64,000 nt of DNA, taken from the NCBI RefSeq assembly GCF_003946265.1, contig NZ_RHNO01000011.1, positions 1 to 64,000 on the forward strand, written 5' to 3'. Numbering within the stretch: the first letter of the stretch is position 1; the number at the start of each line of letters is the position of its first letter. The stretch comes from Levilactobacillus yonginensis. GTDB taxonomy: Bacteria; Bacillota; Bacilli; Lactobacillales; Lactobacillaceae. This document shows, one piece after another, positions 35,778 through 44,115 of the stretch. Both the position numbers and the translations under genes were made by a program. The notes under the pieces are model-generated. The model was given only the letters and a program-made list of their open reading frames with translations. It was not told where the DNA came from and searched no databases.

Positions 35778-37757
35778 ATGGCAGATATTTCTATTAAGTT
35801 CCCTGATGGTAAAGTAAAGGCATTCCCAGCTGGCTCATCCGCAGCAGATGTCGCAAAGTCAATTTCCATCAGTTTAGCAAAAGAAGCTGTTGCCGCTAAA
35901 TTTAACGGCAAGCTGGTTGATTACTTAGCACCACTTTCTGATTATGGGAGCATCGAAATCGTCACCAAGAAGGATGCTGAAGGCTTAGCTGTTTTACGGA
36001 ACACAACCGCTGCCTTATTACGGATCGCGTTAAAGAAAGCATTCCCAGCTATTCGTTTAGGTGAAGTTAGTGCCGACGAAGATGGGTTCTACGTTGATAC
36101 CGACAAGGACGAACAACAAGTTAGTGTTGATGAATTAGACTCCTTAGCCGTTATCGTTGAAAAGCTGGTGTCTGACAAGTTAGACATCAAGCGGATCTCC
36201 TTAAGCAAGGATGACGCCTTAGCTTCAGTAAAGGGCGACCAATACAGTTCAGAATTAATTAAAGCCATCGATGGCGACGAAGTTTCCTTCCTCCAAATCG
36301 GTGAATACCAAGTACTTAGTGACGGTGCCCAATTAGTAAACACTGGCGACGTTAAGCACTTCAAGTTCCTCTCAGTTGCTGGTGCCTATTGGCAAGGCAA
36401 GTCTTCAAACCCAATGTTACAACGGATTTACGGGACTGCTTTCTACAACCAAGCTGATTTAGATGAAGATTTGAAGAAGCGCCAAGAAGCACGTGAACGT
36501 GACCACCGGGTTATCGGGAACCAATTGGATCTGTTCTTCGTTGATCCTAAAGTTGGTGCCGGCTTACCATACTGGATGCCAAACGGTGCAACTATCCGTC
36601 GTGTGATTGAACGTTACATCATTGACAAAGAAGTTGCTAACGGTTACCAACACGTTTACACGCCAGTCTTAGCTAACCTTGATCTTTACAAGCAATCAGG
36701 TCACTGGGCTCACTACCGTGAAGACATGTTCCCACCAATGGATATGGGTGATGGCGAAGAACTTGAATTACGGCCAATGAACTGCCCTAGCCATATTCAA
36801 ATTTACAACCACCACATCCGTTCTTACCGTGAATTACCAATGCGGATCGCTGAATTAGGGATGATGCACCGTTACGAAAAGTCTGGTGCTCTGAGTGGTT
36901 TGCAACGTGTTCGTGAAATGACGTTGAACGATGGTCACACGTTCGTTGCTCCTGATCAAATTCAAGAAGAATTCAAGAGTATCTTACGGTTGATGGTTAA
37001 GGTTTACGATGACTTTGACATCAAGGACTACACTTTCCGTCTGAGCTACCGTGACCCTAAGAACACTGAAAAGTACTTCGATGACGATGAAATGTGGAAC
37101 AAGGCACAAGCTATGTTGAAGGGTGCCATGGACGAATTAGGCTTTGACTATGTTGAAGCTGAAGGTGAAGCCGCATTCTACGGTCCTAAGTTGGATGTAC
37201 AAACGAAGACTGCCTTGGGTAACGAAGAAACGTTATCAACTATCCAATTAGACTTCATGATGCCAGAACGCTTCGACTTACACTATGTTGGTGCCGATGG
37301 TGAAGAACACCGTCCAGTTATGATTCACCGTGGGTTAGTTTCAACGATGGAACGTTTCGTTGCCTACCTGACGGAAATCTACAAGGGTGCCTTCCCAACC
37401 TGGTTAGCTCCTAAGCAAGTTACGATTATCCCAGTCTCTGAACAAAAGAACGGGGCATACGCTGACAAGCTGGCTGCTGAATTGAAGGCTGCTGATGTTC
37501 GGGTCAACGTCGACAAGCGTGGTGAAAAGATGGGCTACCTGATTCGGGATGCTCAAACGCACAAGATTCCATACACGTTGGTTGTTGGTGACGACGAAAT
37601 GAATAACGGTAGTGTTTCTGTACGTAAGTACGGTGAAGAAGACTCTGTTTCCGAAAGTAGCGATGCTTTCGTTAAGCAAGTCTTAGCTGACATTGCTTCT
37701 TACAGTCGTGATGCTGACGCCGAAGAAAGCGCCGTTGAACAAAAATTGGAAAACTAA
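35778..37757 (+). CDS. thrS: Threonyl-tRNA synthetase
   Basis: 659 aa, full length. N-terminal TGS domain ([16 protein letters not shown]), editing domain (about 65-240), class II catalytic core with MNCPSH (zinc ligand Cys) and [19 protein letters not shown] (motif 2), and a C-terminal anticodon domain. ATG 35778 follows AAGGAG by about 10 nt; the longer in-frame ORF runs through the T-box and is rejected. Codon choice is visibly biased to preferred codons (GTT, AAC, TTA), in line with high expression. Confidence 0.98.
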   Translation: MADISIKFPDGKVKAFPAGSSAADVAKSISISLAKEAVAAKFNGKLVDYLAPLSDYGSIEIVTKKDAEGLAVLRNTTAALLRIALKKAFPAIRLGEVSADEDGFYVDTDKDEQQVSVDELDSLAVIVEKLVSDKLDIKRISLSKDDALASVKGDQYSSELIKAIDGDEVSFLQIGEYQVLSDGAQLVNTGDVKHFKFLSVAGAYWQGKSSNPMLQRIYGTAFYNQADLDEDLKKRQEARERDHRVIGNQLDLFFVDPKVGAGLPYWMPNGATIRRVIERYIIDKEVANGYQHVYTPVLANLDLYKQSGHWAHYREDMFPPMDMGDGEELELRPMNCPSHIQIYNHHIRSYRELPMRIAELGMMHRYEKSGALSGLQRVREMTLNDGHTFVAPDQIQEEFKSILRLMVKVYDDFDIKDYTFRLSYRDPKNTEKYFDDDEMWNKAQAMLKGAMDELGFDYVEAEGEAAFYGPKLDVQTKTALGNEETLSTIQLDFMMPERFDLHYVGADGEEHRPVMIHRGLVSTMERFVAYLTEIYKGAFPTWLAPKQVTIIPVSEQKNGAYADKLAAELKAADVRVNVDKRGEKMGYLIRDAQTHKIPYTLVVGDDEMNNGSVSVRKYGEEDSVSESSDAFVKQVLADIASYSRDADAEESAVEQKLEN

Positions 37758-37826
37758 TTACTTGCTAACTAACTACATGTAAAAACTACTTCCTTCCTAT
37801 TATATAAACAAGTAAATAGATTTCTT

Positions 37827-37867
37827 CCAGCCACCTTCGATTGCGTTCGAGGTGGCTGGTTTTGTTT
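37827..37867 (+). terminator. thrS terminator
   Basis: CCAGCCACC / GGTGGCTGG stem, with extra inner pairing, followed by TTTTGTTT. Confidence 0.88.
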
Positions 37868-38157
37868 AGGTAGATTCCAAGGTTAAATCGATGATATATT
37901 CCAAACGGGGTTGTCGACCATGGCAATCCCGGTTTGTTAGTCTTTAAAGGGGACTAGAGCGATTAAACAATCTGTGTTACGCTTTACTCTGTTATGCGAT
38001 TGAATTTGTGATCGTGGTCTTGGTTATTGTGATCAATCGCTTCGATCACCGTAATGAGATACTTGGTGTTAAATCCGAGCAGTAGCCTGGTTGGACACCT
38101 GATAGAGGGTCCTGGTGAAATTTAACGGGTCTTTCTGTAAGTATTTGGAAATGCCCG
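37868..38157. other. Intergenic stretch with a possible membrane-protein remnant
   Basis: No gene with a start and ribosome site. One plus-strand frame (about 37952-38086) stays open across a strongly hydrophobic stretch (CYAIEFVIVVLVIVIN) and ends in TAG; lacking a start it may be a decayed membrane-protein fragment. Confidence 0.3.
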
Positions 38158-38186
38158 TTGACAGGTAACCAGTTAGCTGGTATGAT
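38158..38186 (+). promoter_or_regulatory. Promoter of infC-rpmI-rplT
   Basis: TTGACA, 17-nt spacer, TATGAT: near-consensus. Transcript start expected near 38193. Confidence 0.88.
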
Positions 38187-38192
38187 AAATAA

Positions 38193-38382
38193 GTTGAGAA
38201 ATTAAGCAGAGGCTTCCGCTTCTCGCCCTGTGGCTAACGCTGCTGGGCTGGATATGCACGTTAGTTCGACTATTTTAGTTGGATTTCATGCGGGAGCCGT
38301 TTGATTGTTGATCAGAGGTTCCCGCATTTTTTTGTGAGTGAGATTTCTGCAGTTCTCGAGAATTTTTTGGAGGTGGATTACC
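38193..38382 (+). promoter_or_regulatory. L20-type ribosomal protein leader
   Basis: A 190-nt leader before infC, the place where Bacilli carry the L20-binding leader that represses infC-rpmI-rplT through early termination. It contains complex GC-rich stems (GAGGCTTCCGCTTCTC..., GCTGCTGGGC) and an intrinsic terminator at 38288-38333 (ATGCGGGA.. / ..TCCCGCAT with seven T). Assignment rests on position and the internal terminator. Confidence 0.75.
38288..38333 (+). terminator. Internal leader terminator before infC
   Basis: ATGCGGGAGCC / AGGTTCCCGCAT followed by a run of T; upstream of infC in the same leader, so it acts as a regulatory attenuator. Confidence 0.85.
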
Positions 38383-38901
38383 ATAGCAAACGACACGATT
38401 GTCAACGAGGGGATTCGCGCACGTGAGGTTCGATTGATTGCCGGCGACGGTGAACAATTGGGGATCAAGTCTAAAAGCGAAGCTTTAAAAATTGCTGAAG
38501 AAGCAAACCTCGATTTAGTTTTGGTTGCACCGAAAGCTAAGCCACCAGTAGCCCGGATTATGGACTACGGGAAATACCGCTTTGAGTTGCAAAAGAAGCA
38601 ACGCGAAGCTCGTAAGAAGCAAAAAGTGATCAGTGTCAAAGAAGTACGGTTAAGTCCTACGATTGATACCAACGACTTTAATACCAAGTTAAAGAACGCT
38701 AAAAAGTTCTTGGCTAAGGGTGAAAAGGTTCGTGTATCGATTCGGTTTAAGGGTCGGGCCATCACTCATAAAGACATTGGTCGTGAGGTGCTCAACCGAA
38801 TGGCTCAGGAAACTTCTGATGTCGCTACCGTTGAACAACGACCAAAGATGGACGGTCGGAGCATGTTCTTGATGCTTTCGCCCATCGCTGAGAATAAGTA
38901 G
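38383..38901 (+). CDS. infC: Translation initiation factor IF-3
   Basis: 172 aa. N-domain ([14 protein letters not shown]) and C-domain ([25 protein letters not shown]) are both complete. It prevents subunit joining and checks start codons. No ATG, GTG or TTG fits the conserved N terminus: after GGAGGTG the reading frame offers ATT (38377) or ATA (38383). ATA, 9 nt after GGAGG, gives [10 protein letters not shown] and is chosen; ATT would add two residues. A rare start codon is the classical way IF-3 limits its own synthesis. First gene of the IF3-L35-L20 operon. Confidence 0.93.
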   Translation: MANDTIVNEGIRAREVRLIAGDGEQLGIKSKSEALKIAEEANLDLVLVAPKAKPPVARIMDYGKYRFELQKKQREARKKQKVISVKEVRLSPTIDTNDFNTKLKNAKKFLAKGEKVRVSIRFKGRAITHKDIGREVLNRMAQETSDVATVEQRPKMDGRSMFLMLSPIAENK

Positions 38902-38911
38902 AGTTGATTGT

Positions 38912-38927
38912 GGTAGCTTCGGCTACC
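38912..38927 (+). promoter_or_regulatory. UUCG-capped hairpin between infC and rpmI
   Basis: GGTAGC-TTCG-GCTACC, a C(UUCG)G tetraloop, ending 6 nt before the rpmI ribosome site AAGGAGG. Could act as a stability or processing element. Confidence 0.65.
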
Positions 38928-38951
38928 GATTTAAGGAGGATATTTCGTATT

Positions 38952-39146
38952 ATGCCAAAGATGAAGACTAACCGCGCCGCAGCTAAGCGTTTCAGAGTAA
39001 CTGCCAAGGGCGGTATCAAGAGTGCCAACGCTTACACGTCTCACCGTTTCCACGGTAAGACCAAGAAGCAACGCCGGAACCTTCGTGGTACCCGGATGAT
39101 GAACGAAACGACCATCAAGACTTACCGTTCTCTGTTACAAAAGTAA
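38952..39146 (+). CDS. rpmI: 50S ribosomal protein L35 (bL35)
   Basis: 64 aa, starting [14 protein letters not shown], highly basic and full length. ATG 38952 is preceded by AAGGAGG (12 nt spacing). Second gene of the infC operon; the ORF extension upstream covers the hairpin and is rejected. Confidence 0.98.
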   Translation: MPKMKTNRAAAKRFRVTAKGGIKSANAYTSHRFHGKTKKQRRNLRGTRMMNETTIKTYRSLLQK

Positions 39147-39165
39147 GCGGGTCACCAATTTTCGG

Positions 39166-39182
39166 GTCGACGAAGAGTCGAC
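39166..39182 (+). promoter_or_regulatory. Hairpin between rpmI and rplT
   Basis: GTCGAC / GTCGAC around a GAAGA loop, 20 nt before the rplT ribosome site; candidate RNA processing or L20 feedback element. Confidence 0.45.
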
Positions 39183-39215
39183 ATAATGTTTGAATTGATT
39201 TAGGAGGAAAAGATT

Positions 39216-39575
39216 ATGCCACGAGTTAAAGGCGGTACTGTTACACGCGCACGTCGTAAGAAAGTTTTAAAGTTAGCTAAGGGTTACCGTGGTTCAAAGC
39301 ACCGTTTATTCAAGGTTGCTAAGGACCAAGTCATGAAGGGTCGTCAATACGCCTTCCGTGACCGTAAAGCCACTAAGCGTAACTTCCGGAAGCTCTGGAT
39401 TGCCCGGATCAACGCCGCAGCCCGGATGAACGGTCTGAGCTACAGCAAGTTGATGCACGGTTTGAAGTTAGCCAACATCGACGTAAACCGTAAGATGTTA
39501 GCCGACTTAGCAGTGAACGATGCTGCTGCATTCAAGGCTTTAGCTGACCAAGCTAAGGAAGCTTTGGCTGCTTAA
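39216..39575 (+). CDS. rplT: 50S ribosomal protein L20 (bL20)
   Basis: 119 aa, [20 protein letters not shown]..., full length. Early-binding assembly protein of the large subunit and, in Bacilli, the repressor that acts on the leader of its own operon. ATG follows TAGGAGG. Last gene of infC-rpmI-rplT. Confidence 0.98.
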   Translation: MPRVKGGTVTRARRKKVLKLAKGYRGSKHRLFKVAKDQVMKGRQYAFRDRKATKRNFRKLWIARINAAARMNGLSYSKLMHGLKLANIDVNRKMLADLAVNDAAAFKALADQAKEALAA

Positions 39576-39587
39576 TCAGTCGATTGG

Positions 39588-39617
39588 AAAAGACTTCGCG
39601 TATGCGGAGTCTTTTTT
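39588..39617 (+). terminator. Terminator of infC-rpmI-rplT
   Basis: AAAAGACTTCGC / GCGGAGTCTTTT with loop GTAT. Confidence 0.92.
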
Positions 39618-39706
39618 AGATTCTAGGAAATGGTTTAATCAAAGATCAATTTCAGTTAGACATGCAAACCTAACCGTTCCTGGTGGTAAAATAGACCTAG
39701 ATTGCG

Positions 39707-39712
39707 TATAAT
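39707..39712 (+). promoter_or_regulatory. Promoter -10 box of the yqeG operon
   Basis: TATAAT; -35 is poor. The start of transcription near 39719 argues against the ATG at 39725 and for the one at 39767 as yqeG start. Confidence 0.6.
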
Positions 39713-39766
39713 AAAAAGCTAGACATGCCGGTAACGGTAATAGGACGAAGGGGGGCAGTCACCCGC

Positions 39767-40309
39767 ATGGTTTCTGGATTCAAACCCACGTGGATGGTTA
39801 CGAACATATACGATTTGACACCGGGGCAGCTAAAAGCAAACGGGGTCCGGGCGGTGTTGACCGACCTGGACAATACGTTGATTGCCTGGAATAATCCGGA
39901 TGGGACACCAGAACTGCGTCACTGGTTGACACTACTCGAAATGGCTGATATTCAGGTCATTGTCGTGTCAAATAACAGTCGTGCTCGGGTCGATCGGGCC
40001 GTGGCACCTTTTGAGTTGCCCTACATTCATCGCGCGTTAAAACCACTACCATGGGGGTTGAATCGCGCACTTCATCGTTGGCATCTACGCCGTGATGAGG
40101 TGGTCATGGTGGGTGATCAGCTGTTGACTGACGTCTGGGCAGCACACCATAGTGGTGTCCGGAGCGTTTTAGTGAAGCCCATTTTAAAGTCAGATGCGTG
40201 GATCACAAAAGGTAATCGATTATTAGAAAAGGTGGTTATGTGGCGTTTACGGCATGACTATCCCGAATTAACTTGGCAGGAGGATCTTGATGAACGACAA
40301 AGACATTGA
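39767..40309 (+). CDS. yqeG: HAD-IIIA phosphatase YqeG
   Basis: 180 aa. HAD motif I DLDNTL (in AVLTDLDNTLIAW), motif II VSNN, then KP and GDQLLTDVWAA: a complete set, unlike the HAD protein at 47471. The family is related to yeast Gep4, a phosphatidylglycerophosphate phosphatase, so a lipid role is possible. Start taken at ATG 39767 after AAGGGGGG; an ATG at 39725 would lie almost at the transcript start. Its end overlaps yqeH by 20 nt. Opens the conserved operon yqeG to tmcAL. Confidence 0.9.
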   Translation: MVSGFKPTWMVTNIYDLTPGQLKANGVRAVLTDLDNTLIAWNNPDGTPELRHWLTLLEMADIQVIVVSNNSRARVDRAVAPFELPYIHRALKPLPWGLNRALHRWHLRRDEVVMVGDQLLTDVWAAHHSGVRSVLVKPILKSDAWITKGNRLLEKVVMWRLRHDYPELTWQEDLDERQRH

Positions 40310-41432
40310 ACCCGTCTTAATTGACGGTGAGCCACTACACTGTATTGGGTGTGGTGCAGAGATTCAAACGACGGATAAGACGGCACCGGGTTACACGCCG
40401 CAATCTGCATTAGATAAGGGATTGGAAAAGGAAGAGGTCTATTGTCAGCGGTGCTTCCGGTTGCGTCACTATAACGAAATCGTCCCCGTTGGCTTAACGG
40501 ATGATGACTTTCTGAACCTATTGACCCAGATTCAGGACGCCAACGCCCTGATTGTTTACGTCGTGGACATCTTTGATTTCAATGGGAGTGTCATTCCTGG
40601 TCTGCATCGGTTCGTTGGGAGCAATCCTATCTTACTGGTGGGGAACAAGGAAGACCTGCTACCCCGCTCCTTAAAACGCAGTAAGTTACAGGATTGGCTG
40701 CGTCAACGGGCTAATGAACAGGGGTTACGCCCAATTGATGTGACGCTGTTGAGTGCTAAGACTAATCAGTCCGTTGATGGCCTGCTTCAGTTGATCAATA
40801 AGTACCGGGGCGACCGTGATGTGTACGTGGTTGGGGTCACTAATGTTGGGAAGTCAACGTTGATTAATCAAATTATCCGGCAAAACACTGGGGTTAAGGA
40901 TTTGATCACGACTTCCCGGTTCCCCGGGACCACGTTGGACAAGATTGAATTACCTTTGGATGACGATCACGTCTTGGTCGATACTCCTGGGATTATTCAA
41001 AATCAACAAATGGCGCACTTCATTGATGGTAAAGATCTGAAGATTGTCACGCCACAGAAGCCTGTCAAACCTAAAAATTACCAATTAAATGAACAACAAA
41101 CCTTGTTCTTAGGTGGTGTTGCGCGGTTTGATTACACCAAGGGTCCTAAGACGGGATTTACGGCGTACTTCGAAAATAATTTGTACCTTCACCGGACTAA
41201 ATTGGAAAATGCGGATGATTTCTATGAACGGCAACTGGGACAGTTATTAACACCACCACGGGCCGAAAATATGGATGATTTCCCACCGTTAGTGCCACAT
41301 GAATTCAAGACCACCATGAAGAGTGATTTGGTTTTTGAAGGATTGGGTTGGATCACCGTTCCAGCCGACGCACATGTGACGGGCTGGGCACCAGCCGGTG
41401 TTGGCGTATTACTACGTCGCGCAATGATTTAA
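40290..41432 (+). CDS. yqeH: Ribosome biogenesis GTPase YqeH
   Basis: 380 aa circularly permuted GTPase needed for 30S assembly. N-terminal zinc ribbon (CIGCG... YCQRCF), then the permuted G motifs: G4 NKED near 117, G5 SAKT, then G1 GVTNVGKST near 183 and G3 DTPG. ATG 40290 follows AGGAGG by 6 nt; a TTG one codon earlier is too close to it. Cotranscribed with its neighbours. Confidence 0.95.
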   Translation: MNDKDIEPVLIDGEPLHCIGCGAEIQTTDKTAPGYTPQSALDKGLEKEEVYCQRCFRLRHYNEIVPVGLTDDDFLNLLTQIQDANALIVYVVDIFDFNGSVIPGLHRFVGSNPILLVGNKEDLLPRSLKRSKLQDWLRQRANEQGLRPIDVTLLSAKTNQSVDGLLQLINKYRGDRDVYVVGVTNVGKSTLINQIIRQNTGVKDLITTSRFPGTTLDKIELPLDDDHVLVDTPGIIQNQQMAHFIDGKDLKIVTPQKPVKPKNYQLNEQQTLFLGGVARFDYTKGPKTGFTAYFENNLYLHRTKLENADDFYERQLGQLLTPPRAENMDDFPPLVPHEFKTTMKSDLVFEGLGWITVPADAHVTGWAPAGVGVLLRRAMI

Positions 41433-41449
41433 AAATGGAGGACGACAAC

Positions 41450-41758
41450 TTGTTACGAGGGAAACAGAAGCGTTACTTACGGGCCCATGCCCACAATATG
41501 CGACCATTATTTTCTATTGGGAAAAATGGTTTAACGAGTGCTTGGCTGGATCAATTGACTGGTGCCTTGGAAAACCGGGAACTGATCAAGGTTAATTTAC
41601 AGCAGAGTGCAGAAGTCTCCGTTGATGAGACAAAAGCATTTATTGAAGATAATACGGACATTCAAGTGGTTCAAACAATCGGCCGGGTGCTAGTCTTGTA
41701 CCGGGTTGCGACGGACCAAGAAAATCAAAAGATTTCACCAATCGTGGAAAACATGTAG
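41450..41758 (+). CDS. yhbY: RNA-binding ribosome assembly protein YhbY (CRM domain)
   Basis: 102 aa CRM-domain protein: LLRGKQKRYLRAHAHNMRP at the start and the GKNGLT loop (the GxxG RNA-binding loop). Associates with pre-50S particles. The start is TTG 41450, 8 nt after GGAGG; this gives the family's usual N terminus, whereas the ATG at 41435 overlaps the ribosome site. 17 nt after yqeH. Confidence 0.93.
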   Translation: MLRGKQKRYLRAHAHNMRPLFSIGKNGLTSAWLDQLTGALENRELIKVNLQQSAEVSVDETKAFIEDNTDIQVVQTIGRVLVLYRVATDQENQKISPIVENM

Positions 41759-41773
41759 GGAGGTCTTGCAGTC

Positions 41774-42406
41774 GTGGTAAAAATTCAAGAGCGAACGAGT
41801 ACGCAGGTCGTGACTGAAATGACAGCGACCGCTAAGAAACGGCGCATCGGAATTTTGGGAGGAACGTTTAATCCGCCGCATCTGGGACATCTAGTCATTG
41901 CTGACCAGGTTGCTACCCAATTGGGGCTGGATCGGGTCCTTTTCATGCCGGATGCTGAGCCGCCTCACGTTGACCGCAAATTGACGATTCCTGCGAAGGA
42001 CCGCGTGGCCATGGTTAGGGGTGCAATTGCGGACAATCCTCGGTTTGATTTAGAGTTAACGGAAGTTGAACGGGGGGGACGTAGTTATACCTATGACACA
42101 ATGTTTCAGCTGACGCGGGCTCATCCGGAGAACCAATATTACTTTATTATTGGTGGCGACATGGTGGCTTACTTGCCCAAGTGGTATCGCATTGATGAAC
42201 TCCTAAAATTAGTTCAATTTGTAGGTGTCTGTCGCCAAGGATTTTCGCATCAATCACCGTATCCGGTACTATGGGTGGACGTGCCACAAATTGGTATTAG
42301 TTCCACAATGGTTCGGGATCAGGTTCGGCGCGGCCAGTCGGTCCGTTATTTAGTGCCGACCATGGTTGATCTCTATATAAAGGAGCATCTCTTATATCGT
42401 GACTGA
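41774..42406 (+). CDS. nadD: Nicotinate-nucleotide adenylyltransferase
   Basis: 210 aa. Adenylates nicotinate mononucleotide in NAD synthesis. GGTFNPPHLGHL is the nucleotidyltransferase HxGH motif and ISSTMVRDQVRRG the C-terminal ISSTxxR. About 20 extra N-terminal residues precede the conserved IGILGGTF. GTG start 41774, 10 nt after GGGAGG; an internal ATG at 41819 would give a shorter form without a site. Overlaps yqeK by 8 nt. Confidence 0.96.
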   Translation: MVKIQERTSTQVVTEMTATAKKRRIGILGGTFNPPHLGHLVIADQVATQLGLDRVLFMPDAEPPHVDRKLTIPAKDRVAMVRGAIADNPRFDLELTEVERGGRSYTYDTMFQLTRAHPENQYYFIIGGDMVAYLPKWYRIDELLKLVQFVGVCRQGFSHQSPYPVLWVDVPQIGISSTMVRDQVRRGQSVRYLVPTMVDLYIKEHLLYRD

Positions 42407-43004
42407 ATTGACCTATCACGCAAACATTTTTCCTGGGACTCGGGATGAACTATTAGCAAAAATTGAAAAACAGTTGAAACCCAAGCGTTTTAAGCACGTC
42501 CAACGTGTGGAACAAACGGCGCTGCGATTGGCAAAAGCGAATGGTGTTGATCTGGAAAAAGCTAGTATCGCAGGTTTGACGCACGATTACGCTAAGCAAC
42601 GACCAGCTGAAGACTTTATTCAGGCAATCAAAGACTATCAGCTTGCGCCGGAATTATTGAACTACGGGAACGCAATCTGGCATGGCGTGGTTGGTGCTGA
42701 GCTGATTAAGCATGAGCTGGGTATTTATGACGAAGACATTCTCAATGCCGTTCGACACCATACCACTGGTGCGGCGTACATGTCGCCACTGGAGCAAGTC
42801 GTCTACATGGCGGACTTTATTGAGCCGGCCCGGGATTTTCCCGGTGTTGATGATGCGCGACGGTTAACGGACAAAGAATTGGCCATGGGTGTGGCTTATC
42901 AGGCCAAACATACACTGGCTTACCTGATTGACAATAATCAACCAATTTATCCAAAATCTCTAGATACCTACAATGCGTGGGTACCCCAATATCCAAACGT
43001 TTGA
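42399..43004 (+). CDS. yqeK: HD-domain hydrolase YqeK (Ap4A hydrolase type)
   Basis: 201 aa. HD phosphohydrolase: RFKHVQRVEQTALRLA, GLTHDYAK (HD), WHGVVGAELI and AVRHHTTG carry the metal ligands, with the late conserved YMADFIEPAR. YqeK enzymes split Ap4A symmetrically to ADP. GTG start 42399 with AAGGAG 13 nt upstream, overlapping nadD; in many relatives it follows nadD or is fused to it. Confidence 0.93.
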   Translation: MTELTYHANIFPGTRDELLAKIEKQLKPKRFKHVQRVEQTALRLAKANGVDLEKASIAGLTHDYAKQRPAEDFIQAIKDYQLAPELLNYGNAIWHGVVGAELIKHELGIYDEDILNAVRHHTTGAAYMSPLEQVVYMADFIEPARDFPGVDDARRLTDKELAMGVAYQAKHTLAYLIDNNQPIYPKSLDTYNAWVPQYPNV

Positions 43005-43017
43005 GAGGAGAAAAGGC

Positions 43018-43374
43018 ATGGAAAGTAAACAAATTTTAGAAATTGCGGTTAAAGCCGCAGAGAACAAACGGGCAGAGGAATTAACTGCCTTAGATATGAC
43101 CAAAGTTAGCTTGTTAGCCGATTACTTTTTAATCATGGAAGCAAATTCGACGCGGCAAGTCCAAGCCATTGCAGATGAAATTACGGACCAAATGGCTGCT
43201 AACAACGTTGAGGTTCGTGACGTTGAAGGTAAGGATGCCGCTAGCTGGATCCTGATTGACTTGGGTGACGTGGTTGTTCACGTCTTCCAGAAGGATCAAC
43301 GGAGCCATTACAACTTGGAAAAGCTTTGGTCCGATGCGCCAACCATGGATCTGGGCGAATGGGTTGAAGCATGA
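43018..43374 (+). CDS. rsfS: Ribosomal silencing factor RsfS
   Basis: 118 aa. RsfS binds L14 and blocks subunit joining when nutrients are short. Family signatures: ADYFLIMEANSTRQVQAIAD and DAASWILIDLGDVVVHVF, then the YNLEKLWSDAP tail. ATG 43018 is 8 nt after GAGAGGAG; overlaps yqeM by 4 nt (ATGA). Confidence 0.96.
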   Translation: MESKQILEIAVKAAENKRAEELTALDMTKVSLLADYFLIMEANSTRQVQAIADEITDQMAANNVEVRDVEGKDAASWILIDLGDVVVHVFQKDQRSHYNLEKLWSDAPTMDLGEWVEA

Positions 43375-44114
43375 TTTATCAATCCTTTGCTGAGCTTTAC
43401 GACGAACTTTTCGATCCAGCCATGTATGATCAGTGGCTGGATTTTGTCGCTAAGCGTGTGCAGCCGCAGAGTGGGAGTGTATTAGATCTCGCGTGTGGAA
43501 GTGGCCGCTTAGGCGTCTTATTGGCTGAACAAGGCTATGATGTAAGTGGCCTGGACCTCTCAGAGGAAATGCTGGCCCTTGCTGCTGAACACGCGGAAGA
43601 GGCCAATGTGACCATGCCGTTGATGGCGGGGAACATGTTAGACTTGAGTGAAATTGAGACGTATCAAACGATTACATGTTTTGCGGACTCATTTTGCTAT
43701 TTGCCCGACTTACCAGCCGTGACTAAGGCCTTTCGCGAGGTTCATGGTCACCTGGCCGTTGGTGGAAAGTTTTTATTTGATGTGATTACGCCACATCAAA
43801 CGGACGACGTGTACCCAGGATACATGTACAACTACGTCGATGACACGCGGGCCTTTGTCTGGACCAGTTACGGGATTGAAGACGAGGATCACGCTGCCGA
43901 ACATGAACTGGCTTTCTTTACGCTGGACCAAGAGACTGGACAGTATCGTAAGGTGACGGAACTGCACCATGAGCGGACCTATGAGCTAGCGGATTATCAG
44001 ACGGCCTTAGCGGATGCAGGGTTAACGTTACAACGAGTCAGTGCTGATTTTGGTGAACATGAAGTGGCCGCAGATACCACCCGGTGGTTCTTCGAGGTCA
44101 CACGGGAGGCATAG
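43371..44114 (+). CDS. yqeM: SAM-dependent methyltransferase YqeM
   Basis: 247 aa class I methyltransferase. Motif I VLDLACGSGRLGVLLAEQG at about residues 38-56 and the acidic end of strand 2 in GLDLSEEML. Substrate unknown; the conserved place after rsfS suggests a role linked to ribosome or tRNA maturation (inference). Start ATG within the rsfS stop (ATGA). Confidence 0.88.
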   Translation: MIYQSFAELYDELFDPAMYDQWLDFVAKRVQPQSGSVLDLACGSGRLGVLLAEQGYDVSGLDLSEEMLALAAEHAEEANVTMPLMAGNMLDLSEIETYQTITCFADSFCYLPDLPAVTKAFREVHGHLAVGGKFLFDVITPHQTDDVYPGYMYNYVDDTRAFVWTSYGIEDEDHAAEHELAFFTLDQETGQYRKVTELHHERTYELADYQTALADAGLTLQRVSADFGEHEVAADTTRWFFEVTREA

Positions 44115-44115
44115 A

